Shown here one piece after another: positions 1 through 11,542 of a stretch of 64,000 bases of DNA. Both the position numbers and the translations under genes were made by a program. The notes beneath the pieces were generated by a model that saw only the letters and a list, made by a program, of their open reading frames with translations, had not been told where the DNA came from and made no database searches. The DNA comes from Bryoerythrophyllum caledonicum (taxonomy: Eukaryota > Streptophyta > Bryopsida > Pottiales > Pottiaceae): assembly GCA_963971425.1 (NCBI GenBank), contig OZ020521.1, forward strand, positions 1,676,501 to 1,740,500, in the 5' to 3' direction. Each line of letters opens with the position of its first letter. The stretch's first letter is position 1.

Positions 1-739
1 GCCGGGTTTGTCCAAACTTGATTACCTACTATTTAGATAGTGTTTTTTGTCTTTACATGTCTTCTTCCTCCATTAATAAAGTGTGGAAAAGCCGGTTGGT
101 CGATGCAATATTATTATTGTCTTTGGCTATTTGATTTACTCGAGTTGTACATTTCCAGCCATTGGAACCGGCCTCATCTGAGCCATGGACTCCGACTACT
201 ACCAGTATCAGCGAGCAATTGTAAGAGTCAATCATCTTATGACTTCACCGATTTGGAACAGATAGTGAGAATGATCGGATGTCTTATCCTCGCGAGGTTT
301 TGGTTATTTTATAGAGCTTCCTGGGTTCAATCTGTATAATGAACTCGGTATGAGCCCATTGTTGCTAATAAATATGTCACGCTTGAGAAATGATTAATTT
401 TTCTCTTTCAAAACCTAAAAATGTTGCATTCGTAAAGTGTGGGCGACACAAGCCCAACAGGTACACCAAGACTGCAGCTAGAATCACCAATGTTTCGTCG
501 GCAAAGAGAGAAATCTTACACGAGCTTGACCACCATAGGCCATGGTTAGTACATTATTACCTTGTGAAGGAGTAGATCGCTGTGCCGTCACTTTCTTGAA
601 AACTTTGGTAGTCTTATTTCAATTTATTAGTGTATTTCAATTTACAGAAAGATGAAGGATCACGGAAGGAATGTTCCCATCGTTTAAATTTACCGGTAGG
701 AGAAAATAAGTTAGTATCTGGTGTTATTGGCTTTTGCAG
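1..739 (+). other. Upstream part of the EDR2-like gene, exons unresolved
   Basis: This stretch lies directly upstream of the first exon I can place in the EDR2-like gene. Members of that family usually carry an N-terminal PH domain before the START domain, so its exons may lie here or left of the window. I see candidate splice sites (for example GTAAGAG near 220 and GTTAGTAC near 545) and a piece reading ELDHHRPW before 545 that loosely resembles the family's linker. I cannot assemble a convincing PH domain or choose a start codon. Confidence 0.35.
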
Positions 740-3700
740 AATCGCCGATACTTCAGAGAAGCTCTAGTACTTATGGATCCACAGTTGGAGGGCAGGCATA
801 TAAGTGGAAGCTAGTGCGCTGTGAAAATGGTATATCTTGTTGCTTTGCAATAGCATGAGTGGCAGTTATAGGAGTGATCTTATCCGAACCGTCAGGTTTA
901 CTTCAGATTATGTTTTGATGAAACTATCATGGTCAAGTCGCATCATTTGGTGCAGATTAAATATTTAGGATTCTTTAAAACTGCAATTATAAGTTGGTTG
1001 GATCTGATATGCAGGACTCAGGTTTTTTAAAGAAGCAGCAGATTTTCCTTTCGTGTATAAGGTATGCTAATCTAGTTGACCACGGCCTTTGAGTCCGACT
1101 TTGCTGATGGCGCTGGTATCTCTTCTGTGGAATTTAGCTTCCATCAGCAAAAGACATTCAGAAGAATATGATGGAACCGCAATGCGATTTTCTGTGCAGC
1201 TCCCTGTAATGAAATCAGTTGGAGTGGTGAAAGGACCTGCCGATCAGATTTTCAATCTCATTATGGACTATGGACCAGAGCGTCAACAGTAAGTTCGATG
1301 GTGTAGATCATGATTATTGTATATCATCTAATTTATCTGGTTGTATGTGTCATCTTCATAGTTGAGCATCGTCAATAGTGGAGCAAGGAGTTGCTCTGGT
1401 TGTTCAAATTTTTGTAATAGTATGGGAGGAAGTGTTTCACTGACTGATGATGTTAAGTCGCTTGGGTATGTCATGCGGCCCAGATGGGATCAGACGCTTG
1501 AATTGGCATCTGTAATTGAGGTTATTGATGGTCATTCAGATGTCCTGTACATACGCCTTCGACAAGATCAGGGGTAAGTAATGCCTCATCCTTCGAGGGA
1601 AGATGTGATTACAAGGGCATGAAGGACTTCCCAATCTATCAAAGGTGTAATGTTTAGTGGCTTGTAATAATCCTTTTTTTTTTTCCTTCAGTTATTTCTG
1701 AGTATTCTGAGGTGTTTCTCTAGTGTTCTTTGTCGTCATGCTCTTGGTTTCTTTCATTCTCTCCTAAACCTGGTTTTTAATCGTTTCAAATGATGCATGG
1801 ATACATGCCAGGTTTGCTCGAGCAAGAGATCTTTGTTTATCTCGCTACTGGAAACGAGAAGAGACTGGTGCATATTGTGAGTGTTGTTTCACAAATACGC
1901 TGCTATTTTCACTCGAACATTGATCCTAGTGGACCTGTAGTGTACATGCTGTTTGTATCAACTCAAAATGCCATTTGGTAAATTGTAAGGAGATAGATGC
2001 CATTTAGAGATGTAGATTATTTTCGCCTTCGCCACGTTATTATTCTTGCAAGATTTGCTTATTGCAGTGGGCAGTATCACTCCATGCTTGTGTGTCCTGT
2101 TTGCTAAGCAAGAACTCCGAGTCGCCTTCTTGTATTGGAAGGAGGACATATTATAATGTTGAGGATTTTTGTGCTTCACTCTCATTTTTTGTTTGTGCCA
2201 GCCGTATTTTATAGGTCGGTACTCAAACAGCCCCTGCAAGCTGGTTACGTGCGAGCTTATATTCACAGTAAGCCACAAACAATACTTATGTCATTTATTG
2301 ACCAGTAGTGCCTGCAGTTAGGGTCTCTGTGATGTACACTTGTTTCAAAATAGGTCAGAAAGCATTAAACTAAACGCTCAGTCGAATGGTTATCTGGCGG
2401 AGCGAAATATGCTATAATACGTTTGGAGAATATCATGCCGACTTGCTTCAAGGAATTTTGGACCTAAAATTTACCCGTTTTCCGAATGACTATTAGGCGG
2501 CGGTTACATCGTTACTCCATTAAAAGCTACGGGCGGTGGAAAACCGCGGACTTTGGTGGAGTCCGTCTTGGAAATGGATGCAGCAGGTTGGTCTTCATTG
2601 TTAGGCGCTGGATTCTCTAGCTACCCAACTCACCTCAGAGATTCTCTTCTGGGTGTAGTCGCAGGTGCGTCTCACAACCTTTGACTGTCAGATGGTGACC
2701 TTTCTGCATGTTTCTCTTCCCTCGGGTAGTTTTTGTATTTGAATGGTGAACATTGAATGTTGGGTCTCAGAAATCTATTGGATCATGGATGCAGGTGCAC
2801 TACTCTCAGTTGCTGTTGATTTTTCCATCTTTATTTTAAGTTGCAAGTGCTCATAAACATTGACAGGCATACGGGAGCATGTTGCTGCACAAAGATTTAA
2901 TTCTACTATCACGATCATCAAACGACATCTTGTCGAAGAGTACCCAGAAGATTCTCTGCAAGCAGCTAACCATGATCTTTCAGAAGCCGCTGAAAATAAT
3001 GGCCCTTTTTTGAGCACTAGCGATGATATTGAGGAGTTTTTTGATGCCACAATGGACCAATTTTCAGATAGTTCTGAGGTGGGGATTTTCCTTAGAGATC
3101 ATTATTAAGGAGATTTTTTTAATTATCATGCTACGGGATCAATTTCTTCTGTAAGTTTGCTTCGTTTTTGTTGATAGAGATATTATGACTCTGTTTCTAA
3201 GTTCTTGCTCTTTGGTGTAACAGAGTGTACATAGTCTGTCTGAGCCATTATTGCCTCCTGTGGAGCCTCACAAACCACTCAGGATCAAAATTCGATCAGG
3301 TAATATATCTCTGTATCTTCTAAAGACTGCGTACCTACCTAAGTAGTTAAGAACTCTAATATGTGGATTCTTCCTGTTCTTCCTGTCGTCACATTTGTTG
3401 ATTGAATACCGGGACAAATATTCTGCTGTTTCCAAGACCATGTGGTAGAATCGAAGAGAATTGGATTCTCCATATTTTCAAATATAAATTTTGAGAAGGG
3501 CATGATTCTGCATTCTCGTTAATCACTAGATACCTTCTAGGATTGTTGATACACACGTAGCCCCAGCCAGGCTCTTTAAAGGTGAAAATACCTGGTTGTG
3601 TGGCAGACCCTGGGAGATTTCACTTGTCGAAATTCAGAGGCAGTATAGACAGGGGCCCACTAAAAGGTGGAAAGCATTCTTTTGCTGAACCTGATAGCAG

Positions 3701-5649
3701 TGGCTTTCTTCTTAAGGGGATCAATTCTCTTTCAACAGGATCAAGAGTAAGTTTCTTCTATATCTTAACAGTCAGGAATTTGAATGCTAGTGACTAGGTG
3801 CAGTTATAGGGTAGTATAAATAGCTTACTAGTGCTTTAATTTTTCTTCTTGTAATTTTGTGACGTGCAAGTACATCAAAACTCTTAGTAAAATCCACTCA
3901 AGCTATACATCATGTTTTATATCTGCACTGCATCTATCACTTGTGAGGATGATGATAGGCACTAGGATTGAGTAGATTGGCAATGGTCTGGGCCCATTTA
4001 ACATGAACCTGTAGAATTTCGCCTCTTATAGCTGACTACCCTGATTTTCACGCAGCTCTCCTCTAGGCATACTGAGAAATCGTCTAGTGATCTCCACTAT
4101 TACAACTTGTTCATATTCTGTTTGATGAGCAGGTGCCTGCAGGTGAGCCATTTTGCAAATTAGTGGGGATGGACTGGTTCAAGTCTGAAGGCATAATGGA
4201 TCACATAGCGGCGAGGCCTCGAAGTCTTGTTCAGGTGCGTTTGGTATTTTTGAGACGATTTGTAAGCTTTGTGAGAGATTAGGGTCTCTATGAAGAGAAT
4301 CCTCGTCATTCTAATTTCCTCAGATAACCCAACGAAAACTGGGAAGATGGAGAATCAGCTTTTACAATTTGACCTCATAATAAGGTGGATTGAATGATAT
4401 ATTCATCATGCAGAGGGCGTGCTCAAATGAAGGTCTATTTTTCTTTGTCGTCAATTTGCAGGTACAGGGTTCTTTTCATCTAATTTGTGGCCGATTTAGC
4501 ACTTGGAACGAAACAATGGTTTTAGTCTTTTCTTGCCTTGTATATCATACAATATGCCTGGCATGCATATTGTGCATGTGGTCGTTTCTTTTTCTGAGTC
4601 TACATGTTTCTCTACAGGTGCCTTACGCATTAAACTACAGCTTAGTCTTTTACTTCGTAACTGAAGAGGAGATTACGGAAGGCTCTCTTCTTCACAGATT
4701 TATATTCGGAGATGATACCTTTCGAAACAGCAGGCTCTCCCTCATACCGGCCATACCTGAGGTGGGTGTAGAAATGATGATAAGTTAGCAGATTGTACCT
4801 GCAGTTATAGTATGATGTCTTCATGTCTTTTAAACTAGCTCATTTTCAAAGTTTGATGACCAATGCTTACGGAGCATGAAAATCGTGAAAACCTTGTCTC
4901 ACGTCATATCAATATGTCGTCAGTTGCTTATACTATTGTGAATGACAGGGTTCTTGGATTGTAAGGCAAGCTGTTGGAACAAAAGCTGTACCCCTGGGCC
5001 AGATTGTGGAAGCCAAGTATCATGTTGGATTCAACTACATGGAGGTACAGTACCTTACATATTAATTCCTCAGTTCCTACCGTACAGTCGGACTGATCAG
5101 TACATTGATGGCGTACTCGGTGAAATATCTTTCATCATATGATGTCCACCTTCTACCGCTTTGGACTTCGGTCCAAACACCTATCTGCCTTCTTCTTTTG
5201 CCTGCCCTTAGAAACCGTTAGAAACTGATGTCAAAGTTTGTTGCCTCTACAGATAGACCTAAATCTCGGATCCTCTGGTGTGGTCCGGGGAGTTCTGGGC
5301 TTGGTTTTTGGTTACATATCTGCTCTCGTCGTAGACATGGCATTCTTCATCAGGGTATGTCATTGTCTACCACAATCGCATCAATCTATTTTACAATAAC
5401 CATTTACTCATATCAAATTCAAATTTACTTGCTGCCTGAACTTTCAGCCTTTCCGTGTCAAATTGCATGCTCCGCATTACCTTATTCAACCCCTTTTTCA
5501 AGCACCACGCTTGCAGACTAATGTTACTATTCATCTAATAAATTTTCTTTCAGGGAGAGACTGAAGATGAGCTACCGGAACGGCTCATCGGTGTTGGCCG
5601 CTGCTCACACATACAATTGGATAAGGCCATAGATTTTCCTGCGGCCTAG
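740..5649 (+). CDS. EDR2-like protein (START domain plus EDR2 C-terminal/DUF1336 domain), 5' end incomplete
   Basis: The family (Arabidopsis EDR2 and relatives) binds lipids and acts at membranes in defence and cell-death control. Exons placed by GT-AG sites: 740-829 (ends KWKLVRCENG), 1015-1061, 1200-1288 (LPVMKSVGVVKGPADQIF), 1484-1573 (WDQTLELASVIEVIDGH), about 1812-1876 (FARARDLCLSRYWKREETG), 2202-2267, 2497-2664, 2867-3078, 3224-3299, one ending at 3746, 4133-4234 (KLVGMDWFKSEG), 4414-4461, 4618-4761 (FRNSRLSLIPAIPE), 4949-5044 (GSWIVRQAVGTKA), 5253-5354 and 5554-5649 (TAG stop). The START part runs to about 2.7 kb. The C-terminal domain starts near 3.6 kb and keeps its usual blocks. The joint between 1573 and 1812 is out of phase as drawn, so a micro-exon or a small lesion is possible there. 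The start codon was not found. Confidence 0.85.
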
Positions 5650-7341
5650 GAGAGTGTTCAATGTCGTTGCAACTTCATCAGTGAACGTCCTACTACAAAC
5701 AATTGGTGAGCTCATTGGCTCGTGTTGAAGACTGACGTTATTGGATGCAATTTACACATGTAAGATCCAGAGAGCACAGCAGGTCGAATGGGATGCATGT
5801 GTGGAGGTTATGCAAGACCTACTACAGAGGAAAATTTCTGCAGGTCAAGTAGTGGTGCTGTGCATGTACTTGATCTTCTTGGGGAGTAGTTTTTCAGACT
5901 GTACCATAACATTGGTGCCTTCAGGGCCTTTCTTCGAGTGAGTAGTTTTATTTTTGTTTTCAAATGCAATAATGCTGGTAATACTCGCCATTTTTTAATG
6001 CCAGAAAACCATTTCAAGTGAGAAGTCTGAAGTTTTATGGGTTTTGAAACTGAGCGATGCTGAAGTAAAGTCAATATTTAAAACAAATGGATCACCATAA
6101 TTCAAACATGTGAGGGATTCCCCATGTCTAAGTGTATACAACAGCCCCAATGTGTCTACAACAGCCGTCGTCTAAACTTATACTGCACCTAACCTTCTCA
6201 CATGATGCATCATCAGACCAATCCCTCAAGCCTTCATCTGTCTGTCATCTGTGACAATATTGCACCATAATCTTTCCTGTTCACTAAGGTAAGCCACCCT
6301 AAAACCGGCAATATCCCATGACCGACATCTAGTTTTTGACTAGAAACCGTCAATAGTTGCACAGGTAACCAACTCTCTATTTTTAATGGCGGGAGTAAAG
6401 GCAAGGGTGGCATGAATTGGATGCACAGTTGGTGGTTTTAGGGGAATGGGATCTTCTAGACTTATTGTACATGCAAGATTGGAGAAAATGGAATATTTCT
6501 AGAATTAGTTTAAGGTTGACTCATTGCCGGTTTTTGGATGTTATGCATGCGGTTTTAGGCCATTTGTGTAAGGGTCATGGCCCCCACCTACTGACGCTCA
6601 CCCAACTTTCTTCACATGTGCCTTTGAAAATTCATAACTAATTCATAACACATCGGAAAAATATGAAATCACTTGGGTTGAAATTGTAATTCTATTGGCT
6701 ATCACTGAAAAATAATTTAATTATTATCTAGGTTCTCTATATATGCAAACTGCTTAACTTGACGGTTATGGGGGGGTTTACCTTAGTAACTGTGGTCCTT
6801 TCCCTCACTAACTTTAGAGTCTTAGTCTACAGTATCAACCACAGTGCATCACCATTCATCCATTACTCCCATGTTACAGCCTTCACCAATGCTTTCCATT
6901 ATAACAGTATCTCTATGAAGCAGGTAGAACCAACGAGGTTGTTGTAAAGAGAGTTGACTCTATGAAGTCCTGAAGTTGAGCTCATGGAGAAGCCTCATGC
7001 AACTGCAACTGCATGAGGAGAAATCAAGGAGCTTCTAGATGTCTACACCACGAACATCGGGGATCGAGCAACAATTCAATGTGATCACAAGGTGTGGGTG
7101 CTAGGGCAATGAATCACTAAAATGGTGAAAACTTCAAGACTCCTTTATTTATAAATCATTTCTATGATGTATTACATTTTCTTCATTATACAAGAAGAAT
7201 TCAATCTATCTTGTTTAAACAAAAAGGCAATGAAGTCTTCACCTTCAATTTCCCTCAAGTTATTATAGTCTCCTTGAGTAAGCCTAAATGTATTTATGAA
7301 GAGTTGAGTTTCAGCGGCCTTACTTTCATCATTTGTTTGTA
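5650..7341. other. Intergenic, no gene seen
   Basis: This covers the 3' flank of the EDR2-like gene and spacer up to the Tc1-like element. Short open frames here show no recognisable domain and no exon-like spacing. Confidence 0.5.
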
Positions 7342-7905
7342 CAATAGGGTGACATTCAAATTGGCCGTTTAGTAGTTCCAAGGATAGTGTCCTACACTGC
7401 TGCCAACTTTGACACCCTCCCTAAAGCTGAGAAATTGTTATTTTACCATGAAAATTTGGGGACAGCATCATCTTTATGTTGAAAACATGCATACCAAATT
7501 TCAAGTCCATGAGACTTATACAAAAAAACTTATGCAAGATCTACCAACATGGGATAGCTGTGAGAAAAGTGTCACAGCTGCCAATTTTGACACCCTCCCA
7601 AGAATTGAGGAAATTTTTTTTGCCCATGAAATTTTTGGAGCAAAAAATTTTTTATGTTGTTTGCATGTGTGGAAAATTTCAAGTCCAAAAGACCCATACA
7701 AAAAATAATATTCCAAATCTACCAACATGTGTAGTTTTGAGAAACAAAGGGGAAAACCATTTTACTACTTCCAACTTTGACGCCCTCCTTAGGATTGAGT
7801 TTTTGTTGATACATAATGAAATTTTTGGCACAAGATCATCTCTACGCTGGTAACATGTGGGATAAATTTCAAAGCCAAAAGACATACATAAAAAAAGTTA
7901 TTCCA
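7342..7905 (+). repeat. Left inverted arm of the Tc1-like element
   Basis: It is the inverted copy of 10975-11538. Inside the arm a unit of roughly 175-190 bp recurs: blocks of the type CCAACTTTGACACCCTCC appear near 7405, 7580 and 7770, each followed by a similar AAATTTCAAG and CCAACATG pattern. The arm is thus built from degenerate tandem units. Its open frames arise only from this repeat and occur identically in both arms. Confidence 0.85.
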
Positions 7906-8538
7906 TATCTATCAACATGTGTAACTATGATAAACAATTTGAAGGTCATATTGAAAATGTCAAAATATCTTTGACACCTCATGCTTTTTCATTGAACTCA
8001 ATCATGTGAGTAAGCCACCAGACATAAATGCTTCTCATAAAGATCAATAGCATCTAAATGAAGAAGTGAAGAGGTGTTCCATGCAGAAGAATCCACTTGG
8101 CCATAAAGTGTGCATTAGACACATGACAAATTCTTTCTTTTAAATTGAACACTATGTAAAGGGAATGGTGTGTGTGATTTGTGATAGACTGAATGTTGAG
8201 ACAATCCTCAAAACAGAGAGTATTGAATTGTGGGATGCATGAGTGTTGATTCACATTGGGCATACATGATGAGTGATTAAGAGCAAAACGATTTTTCATG
8301 TATGCATATGGGCTTGTGTTTTGGCGACCCTTCTCTCTCCTCTCTACTCCAGCGCCTTGGCTTCTTTCTCTCCCCCTTGCTCTACTCCAGCCCTGTTCTC
8401 TTTCCTCTACTAATTGTCACGTGTCAATCCTGCAACCCCCTTTGCTCTACTCTAGCCCCTTGACCCCCTTCTCTCCCCCTTGCTCTGCTCTAACCCCTAC
8501 TCTATTGATGTAGCTAGCATCACGCACTCTATAAGTTT

Positions 8539-9323
8539 ATGATGGCAATTTCAGATGAAATTTGTGCTCGCATCATAGGTTTGAGTGAGGGAGGATTTAC
8601 AGGAGTTCAAATTGCAGCTACTATTGGGGTTCCTATTAGAACAGTTACAAGGTTAGTAAAAACATTTTGAGAAGATGGAACCTACAAGCGCAAACCTTGC
8701 GGTGGAAGTCATGGTACTTCTGAGCAAAAGAGTGGGAGCATATTGTTTGGACAGATGAATCTACTTTTGAAATTGGAAAAAATTCTCGGCAAATTCATGT
8801 TTGGAGAAGTGCATACGAGCGTTATTCATCAAGTTGTCTAGCTCCTACTTTTAAAAGTGGAAGGACTTCTTTAATGATTTGGGGCGCATTTGCCGGAGGA
8901 CAAAAGTCAGAACTTGTCTTTATGCATAAAGGTCAACGTTCTGCTAAGGATTTTATAGAAGTGGTTTACGATGCCAAATTGGTTCATTTCATGGGTCAAA
9001 TTCCACAAGGAGTGCTTATGGAAGATGGGGCACCCGTCCATAGGAGCAAAATATGTGAAGAATGGAGACAAAGCCACCTTCTCGAAAAACTCAACTGGCC
9101 TGCAAACTCTCCCGATCTCAATCCAATCGAGAACGTTTGGAGGATATTAAAAGATGTTGTGCAACATGGCAAACAATGCCCTAGAAACTTAGATGTGTTG
9201 AAGGTAGTTCTTGAAAGAGAGTGGAAGTTAGTCAATGGTACAAAGCTCCTTCAACTATGTCATTCTATACCCTCTAGGTTACTAGCAGTGATTGACGCTA
9301 ATGGAGGACATACACGTTGGTAG
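8539..9323 (+). pseudogene. Tc1-family (DD34E) transposase, broken
   Basis: Transposase would cut and paste the surrounding element. From 8539 the frame opens with an N-terminal helix-turn-helix (about 43 residues, including GFTGVQIAATIGVPIRTVTR) and then meets a TGA at 8668. The DNA-binding part is joined abruptly, in another frame, to the catalytic part at about 8736, so the second helix-turn-helix and linker are missing. The catalytic part is open to the TAG at 9321. It keeps TDES (first Asp), EDGAPVH (second Asp) and SPDLNPIENVW (Glu). Thirty-four residues separate the second Asp from the Glu, giving DD34E. The enzyme cannot be functional as it stands. Plant mariner elements are typically DD39D, so this type is notable in a plant context. 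Confidence 0.85.
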
Positions 9324-10204
9324 ATATGTGCAGAGCCAAAATGACAAAAATAGCTTTTTTCTGAAAATTAGGTATAAAAAGGGTTGTAGATATATGGAGA
9401 ATTAAAAAATTAATGATTAAATTTACACTAAGTAGTTAATTAATTGAAAAGTACCTATTCATATCCAAAAATAAGGAAATAATGGGAAAAGGGTTGAACT
9501 CACACCCTTTGGGTAGGGTGCACCTTTCCATAAATGGATATGAAGAGATGTGAAGATTTAGTGGAATTAATCTTAATGGTTAATAATAGGGAAAATCTCT
9601 TGCCAAGAGGTGTACCTCTTGGATGTTGAGTAGAATGACTAGCTTGAATTTTTAGCATTCTTGGCCATTACCATAGAAATTCCTTAGAGGAAGATTGGAG
9701 TGAGCCCTAGCTTTAGGTGAAAGAGCTAGTTGATGACTCTTAATGTTGTAAGAGTATTTAATTTTATTTATGAATATATAATTGTTATTGAATTTGCATA
9801 TGTAGAGTCTTGTGACTTGAGTCATATGTATAATTGCAATATTATGTGAACTTCATTGTATAAATTTGACATTGTGTGTTGTAAATGCAATTGCATGCAT
9901 TAGGTATTAATTTTGGATAAAATTCCTATGCATGAATGCATTGTATATTTATTCTTCATGGAATAAGTTAGGGAAATATCCTAACTACTAAGGTCGTGGG
10001 TGTGACCTTGTGTGTGTATGTTGGAGCATTAATCATGAGTGTGAAGATTAATGGAGATAATGTGAAATTAAGTGACTTAGTGCATGAGATGTGTGATGCA
10101 TAAGTACCATGAGACCCTTAAGTTTAAGGGCTTGGACTTAAAGGTTCGTATAAGTGAAAATACGGGACAATATTTGCATTCAGTGAGATGCACTCCCGAT
10201 TCTG

Positions 10205-10745
10205 GAAGTCTTAAAGACAGAAACTTAAGAACACTGTAGGACTCAATTGGTCTAGACAGTGCAGGTTCTTAAGAATCAGTCCTAAGTGAGTAAGTGAGTG
10301 TTTAAGAACTCAAGGACAGAAACTGTGTCCTTAAGAACATCGAGACGACCGAGAAGGAAGTCTTAAGAACCAGTCAGAGATCTTAAAGACTAAACGGTAG
10401 AAGTAAGTGTAGAGCATCGTAGTCTTTAAGAATTAAGTATAGATAAGTGAACTTAAGTGGAGACTTAAGAGCTGAAACTCCTTAAGACTTAAGTTAACTT
10501 GTGTATGGGATTGTCGAGACTAACCATTGTCTTAAGAACGTGATCACGTGGACCGAGTGGACGGACGTGAAAAGTGGAGCGTTTTTGCATGAGGTAAGAA
10601 TTTGAATTCTTAAAGATTGTAATTAAAGAACCAATGCAATGAGACTTAATGGAAACTTCCATTAGCCCAGTGTGGCAAGTGTTTAAGGATTAGTGGCATA
10701 AACACAATCTTAAAAGGACTAATGTTCCGTCTTAAGGCACGAGAG
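10205..10745. repeat. CTTAAGA-rich irregular repeat inside the Tc1-like element
   Basis: The motif CTTAAGAAC and close variants (CTTAAAGAC, TTTAAGAAC, ACTTAAG) recur more than a dozen times at irregular spacing, mixed with GACCGAG-like words. I see no coding potential. It may be a subterminal binding-site array or a decayed satellite. Confidence 0.6.
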
Positions 10746-10974
10746 ATCCTTGGGATTTAGACTTTGTTTGTGGATCCCTTAAGAGTGATGCTAACAGCCC
10801 TAATTTCCTAAAAATAGATAGATAACCTTAAGAATTAACCAAAAAGATAGCTTTAACAACACAATTAATCTCCAATTACTTAAAACTAGGCGTATGATCA
10901 TCCCCGTAACGAATCCTATGAGGTGTGGGTACACTTGGGTGTTTTACCAGAGTGGTGAAAAATCACTCTACAAC

Positions 10975-11538
10975 ATGGAATAACTTTTTTGTGTACATCT
11001 TTTGGCTTTGAAATTTATCCCACATGTTACTAGCGTAGAGATGATCTTGTGCCAAAAATTTCACTATGTATCAACAAAAACTCAATCCTAAGGAGGGCGT
11101 CAAAGTTGGAAGTAGTAAAATGGTTTTCCCCTTTGTTTCTCAAAACTACACATGTTGGTAGATTTGGAATATTATTTTTTGTATGGGTCTTTTGGACTTG
11201 AAATTTTCCACACATGCAAACAACATAAAAAATTTTTTGCTCCAAAAATTTCATGGGCAAAAAAAATTTCCTCAATTCTTGGGAGGGTGTCAAAATTGGC
11301 AGCTGTGACACTTTTCTCACAGCTATCCCATGTTGGTAGATCTTGCATAAGTTTTTTTGTATAAGTCTCATGGACTTGAAATTTGGTATGCATGTTTTCA
11401 ACATAAAGATGATGCTGTCCCCAAATTTTCATGGTAAAATAACAATTTCTCAGCTTTAGGGAGGTTGTCAAAGTTGGCAGCAGTGTAGGACACTATCCCT
11501 GGAACTACTAAACGGCCAATTTGAATGTCACCCTATTG
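10975..11538 (-). repeat. Right inverted arm of the Tc1-like element
   Basis: It is the reverse complement of 7342-7905 with only scattered differences (for example one base in GACACCCTCC). It ends at CCCTATTG followed by TA. Confidence 0.85.
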
Positions 11539-11542
11539 TACA

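Larger units (their letters stand above)
7342..11538 (+). mobile_element. Tc1-like DNA transposon with long inverted arms, transposase inactive
   Basis: The element is about 4.2 kb. Both ends carry the same sequence in inverted orientation, starting CAATAGGGTGACATTCAAAT, and each end is bordered by a TA dinucleotide (7340-7341 and 11539-11540). That is the expected target duplication of Tc1/mariner elements. The inverted arms are about 565 bp each, far longer than usual Tc1 termini, and nearly identical. The interior holds a broken DD34E transposase (8539-9323), about 1.6 kb of AT-rich DNA and a CTTAAGA-rich block. The match between the arms suggests fairly recent mobilisation, probably by an enzyme supplied elsewhere. 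Confidence 0.85.

Noticed and set aside
7409..7853. Overlapping open frames of 99-125 codons in the left transposon arm
   Set aside because: The same frames occur in the inverted right arm and follow the repeat units. Composition is AT-rich non-coding and no domain is visible.
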